Source: Massilia sp. PDC64 (lineage in GTDB: Bacteria > Pseudomonadota > Gammaproteobacteria > Burkholderiales > Burkholderiaceae_D). From it: a DNA stretch of 43,582 bases. Under the pieces are notes generated by a model. That model ran no database searches, was not told where the DNA came from, and saw only the letters and a list, made by a program, of their open reading frames with translations. Shown one piece after another: positions 41,523-43,582 of this stretch (positions are counted from its first letter, which is position 1; each line of letters opens with the position of its first letter). A program made the position numbers and the translations under genes. The DNA is taken from assembly GCF_900101265.1 (NCBI RefSeq), contig NZ_FMZS01000023.1, positions 1-43,582 on the forward strand, written 5' to 3'.

Positions 41523-42779
41523 TCAATAGGTGACGGCGTAATCCTTTGGGAAAGCGCGGCCCGCGAAGGCTTTCTTCTGCGTCCAGTCCTGGGCGGGACT
41601 CGTCCAGTAGGAATCGCCGGCAGGCAGGCCCAGCGCGAGCAGGCTTTCCGACGCGATGTACATGCTGCCGTTGTTCGAATAGATGTCCGCCAGCTCCGGG
41701 TGGTGGCCGACGAAGCCGAGGGTCAGCCAGCCGTCCTTCGTGAAGTTCGTCGGGTCCGACCACACGGCGTCGTGCACGGCCTGCATGGCCGCCCTGACCT
41801 GCCCTTCCGGCAGGCTGGCGGGCAGCTGCTTGCGCCAGGCCAGCAGCGCGAGCGGCTGGAACACGGCCGTGCGGTACGTGAGCGAGCGCCCGATCGGCGG
41901 ATACGTGCCCGTCGGCGAAACGAAGCGTTCCAGGTGCTCCGCATAGCGCTGCATGCGCCTGAGGGCCTGCGCGCGCAGGTCCGCCGGCTTGCCGTTCCAG
42001 AACGGCGCATTGTGCCGCTCCAGCACTTCCAGGATCTCGAACAGCATCGGGTACATCACGTACGAGTTGTAGTAATCGAAGTGGAACGTCTCGCCGTCCT
42101 TGATCCAGCCGTCGCCCACGTACCACTCGTTCACCTTGCGGATGGCGACGTTCGTACGCATCGGGTCCGCCTGCTCGCCGATCGACAGCAGGAACGCTTC
42201 GTTCATCGCCGCGAACAGCATCCAGTTGATGTACGGCGGCTCCACGCGGCGCAGGCCCTTGATCTCGGTGACGATGCGCTGCTTCGTCGTCGCGTCGAGC
42301 GGATCCCACAAGGCCTTCGGCGCACGCAGCAGCGCGTTCGTGAAATAGGACGAGTCGACGAGGGCCTGCCCGCCGGCGTTCCAGCCGAGGTAGTCGGGGC
42401 TCGCGGGGTCGACGGCGTGCACGTACGACTGCAGCGCGAGCTGGCGCAGGCGCGCGCGCAGGCGGCCTTCCGGCGTCGCGTCGTCGGGCAGCGCCAGCCA
42501 CGGCGCGATGCCGGCGATGAGGCGCCCGAAGCATTCCAGGTAGGCGACCTGCGGACTGCGGCCATCCCACGTGGGGCTCAGCTCCAGCGCGAAGCGCTTT
42601 TTCAGCTCGCCCTTCGCCATCGCTTCCAGCACCGGTTCGGCCATCCGGCGCAGCAGGTTCAGCATCCATTCGCGGTCATTGCCCGCGCTGCGGGACGCGG
42701 GCGTGGCCGCGTCCGCACCCTTCAGGCCCATCGCACCGGCGGCGGCCGCGAAGCTGCCCATGAAGTGTCGTCGTTTCAT
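41523..42779 (-). CDS. DUF2264-family protein, exported
   Basis: 418-aa protein of the DUF2264 family, found widely in bacterial plant-glycan loci and expected to fold as an (alpha/alpha)6 barrel. The start at 42779 (MKRRHFMGSFAAAAG) has GAAGGAAACGC upstream and gives a Tat-like signal peptide. Characteristic stretches are LSPTWDGRSPQVAYLECFGR, LGWNAGGQALVDSSYF, PYINWMLFAAMNEAFLL, WYVGDGWIKDGETFHFDYYN and GRSLTYRTAVFQPLALLAW. The aromatic and acidic residues suggest a carbohydrate-active enzyme; some relatives have, I believe, been linked to uronic-acid-containing glycans, but I cannot place this one. It is 14 bp downstream of the GH35 gene and so cotranscribed with it. Confidence 0.88.
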   Translation of the reverse strand: MKRRHFMGSFAAAAGAMGLKGADAATPASRSAGNDREWMLNLLRRMAEPVLEAMAKGELKKRFALELSPTWDGRSPQVAYLECFGRLIAGIAPWLALPDDATPEGRLRARLRQLALQSYVHAVDPASPDYLGWNAGGQALVDSSYFTNALLRAPKALWDPLDATTKQRIVTEIKGLRRVEPPYINWMLFAAMNEAFLLSIGEQADPMRTNVAIRKVNEWYVGDGWIKDGETFHFDYYNSYVMYPMLFEILEVLERHNAPFWNGKPADLRAQALRRMQRYAEHLERFVSPTGTYPPIGRSLTYRTAVFQPLALLAWRKQLPASLPEGQVRAAMQAVHDAVWSDPTNFTKDGWLTLGFVGHHPELADIYSNNGSMYIASESLLALGLPAGDSYWTSPAQDWTQKKAFAGRAFPKDYAVTY

Positions 42780-42793
42780 GCGTTTCCTTCGTG

Positions 42794-43582
42794 TTATTGA
42801 TCGACCACCAGCCTGTCGCCCACGTACGCGCGGAAGCGGCGGATGCGTCCCGGCGTGCCGTCCGGGCCCTGGCGCGGCACGTAGCGCAGGCCCGCCACTT
42901 CCATGCCGCGTCCCAGGTCGATCACGAGCCGGTGCGGATACGCGGCCTTGTCCGCCGTGATCCAGTAGTCGCTGTTCTGGCCATTGATGGCGTTCAGCGC
43001 GCCGCCGTCTTCCTTCGTCGCTTCCTCGCTGTCGACCCAGGCGATGGTCCAGTTGGACTGGTCCAGCGTCTTGCCGTCCTTGTCCAGCAGGGCCAGCTCC
43101 GCCACCGCGGCGTACGGCTTGCCGTCGAATGCGTCGAGCCCCTCCAGGCAGAACTGGCGGCCTTTCACCGCTGCCGCAAAGCGCACGTCCTGCGTCTGCG
43201 AGCCGGGCGCGAATTCGCCTTTGTGCGCCGGTTTCACGCCGTCCAGCTGCACGCGCGCGGTGCTGGGCGGGCGGGGGAAGTCCCGTTCGCGGTGCAGCTG
43301 GTCGAGGATCGGCGTTTCCAGGCCCGCGATCGTGGGCGTGCCCTGCCCGCGCGGCCCCGTCAGGTCCAGCACGACGACCTCGTTGCGGCCCTTGCGGATC
43401 CACGGTCCCGGCAGATACATCGTCTGCGTGGGACCGATACTCCAGAACCTGCCGAGGCAGCGGCCGTTGACCCAGACGACGCCCTGACCCCACGCGGACA
43501 TGTCGAGGAAGGTGTCTTCCGTGCGCGCCGCGTCGAAGCCGCCGCGGTAGAACGCCGCGCCCTTGCCGCGCCCCTTTTTGAA
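42794..43582 (-). CDS. GH35 beta-galactosidase, C-terminal part (runs off the right edge)
   Basis: The last 262 codons of a GH35 enzyme; the catalytic barrel lies beyond the edge. The first part, FYRGGFDAARTEDTFLDMS then GVVWVNGRCLGRFWSIGPTQ and YLPGPWIRKGRNEVVVLDL, is the standard galactose-binding jelly-roll end of GH35. It is followed by an extra discoidin-like (F5/8 type C) domain: AAVAELALLDKDGKTLD, WVDSEEATKEDGGALNAING, YWITADKAAYPHRLVIDLG and LRYVPRQGPDGTPGRIRRF, ending VVDQ. That module could bind polysaccharide. It is not the continuation of the GH35 fragment at the left edge, which starts inside the window. It is upstream of the DUF2264 gene in one operon. Confidence 0.9.
   Translation of the reverse strand, partial: FKKGRGKGAAFYRGGFDAARTEDTFLDMSAWGQGVVWVNGRCLGRFWSIGPTQTMYLPGPWIRKGRNEVVVLDLTGPRGQGTPTIAGLETPILDQLHRERDFPRPPSTARVQLDGVKPAHKGEFAPGSQTQDVRFAAAVKGRQFCLEGLDAFDGKPYAAVAELALLDKDGKTLDQSNWTIAWVDSEEATKEDGGALNAINGQNSDYWITADKAAYPHRLVIDLGRGMEVAGLRYVPRQGPDGTPGRIRRFRAYVGDRLVVDQ

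Noticed and set aside
1..43582. The two GH35 fragments at the edges as one gene or as a duplication flanking the region
   Set aside because: The left fragment begins within the window at 584 and extends leftward; the right fragment ends at 42794 and comes from beyond the right edge. They cover non-overlapping parts of the family, so neither identity nor duplication can be judged.
1..43582. tRNA or rRNA genes, insertion sequences, integrases, phage genes, CRISPR arrays
   Set aside because: Looked for by eye on both strands; no cloverleaf-like sequence, transposase or integrase motif, terminal inverted repeats or regular repeat-spacer pattern was seen.

Overview
The window looks like an accessory chromosomal region of a GC-rich Gram-negative bacterium, most likely a betaproteobacterium of the Oxalobacteraceae (Massilia/Duganella type). 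That placement is an inference from the large TonB-dependent receptors of the Xanthomonas/Caulobacter type, the many secreted glycoside hydrolases and the Burkholderia-like type VI secretion gene order. No species can be named from the sequence alone.

Layout, left to right. (1) 1-3948: the N-terminal third of a GH35 beta-galactosidase behind a TonB-dependent receptor (TBDR1), with a cluster of palindromic LacI-type operator-like sites upstream. (2) 3949-15619: two divergent type VI secretion operons. On the minus strand are a TPR lipoprotein, tssB, tssC, hcp, tssE, tssF, tssG and tssH/clpV. On the plus strand are tssK and tssL. tssA, tssJ, tssM and vgrG are not in the window. (3) 15635-19463: a shortened aldose-1-epimerase-like protein, a XylR-like regulator and a membrane-spanning AraC-type regulator. 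(4) 19471-38517: the carbohydrate core. It holds a GH42 beta-galactosidase on the plus strand; a minus-strand operon GH29 fucosidase - GH97 - GH31 alpha-xylosidase - CE1-type esterase; a TBDR2 - flavin-dependent halogenase unit; a second membrane-spanning AraC regulator; and a GH3 beta-glucosidase divergent from a secreted acetyl-esterase. (5) 38536-43582: TBDR3, then a DUF2264 protein and the C-terminal part of a second GH35 enzyme.

How the genes fit together (inference). The exo-enzyme set (alpha-fucosidase, beta-galactosidases, alpha-xylosidase, beta-glucosidase, two esterases) together with a XylR-like regulator is what is needed to take apart side chains and backbone of acetylated fucogalactoxyloglucan or a similar plant glycan. 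Oligosaccharides would enter through the TonB receptors. No backbone-cleaving endoglucanase is in the window.

The most striking unlisted signal is a direct-repeat DNA motif (two TAYGAAA-like halves 21 or 22 bp apart). I find it seven times, in front of the epimerase, GH42, the GH29 operon, TBDR2-halogenase, GH3 and the acetyl-esterase, plus one copy facing away from GH42. It defines a candidate AraC-family regulon spanning about 21 kb. The two membrane-spanning AraC proteins have nearly identical DNA-binding domains and divergent periplasmic sensor domains, and together with XylR they are the obvious candidate readers. TBDR1 and TBDR3 carry different, palindromic operator-like sites, so the three receptors appear to be under three separate controls.
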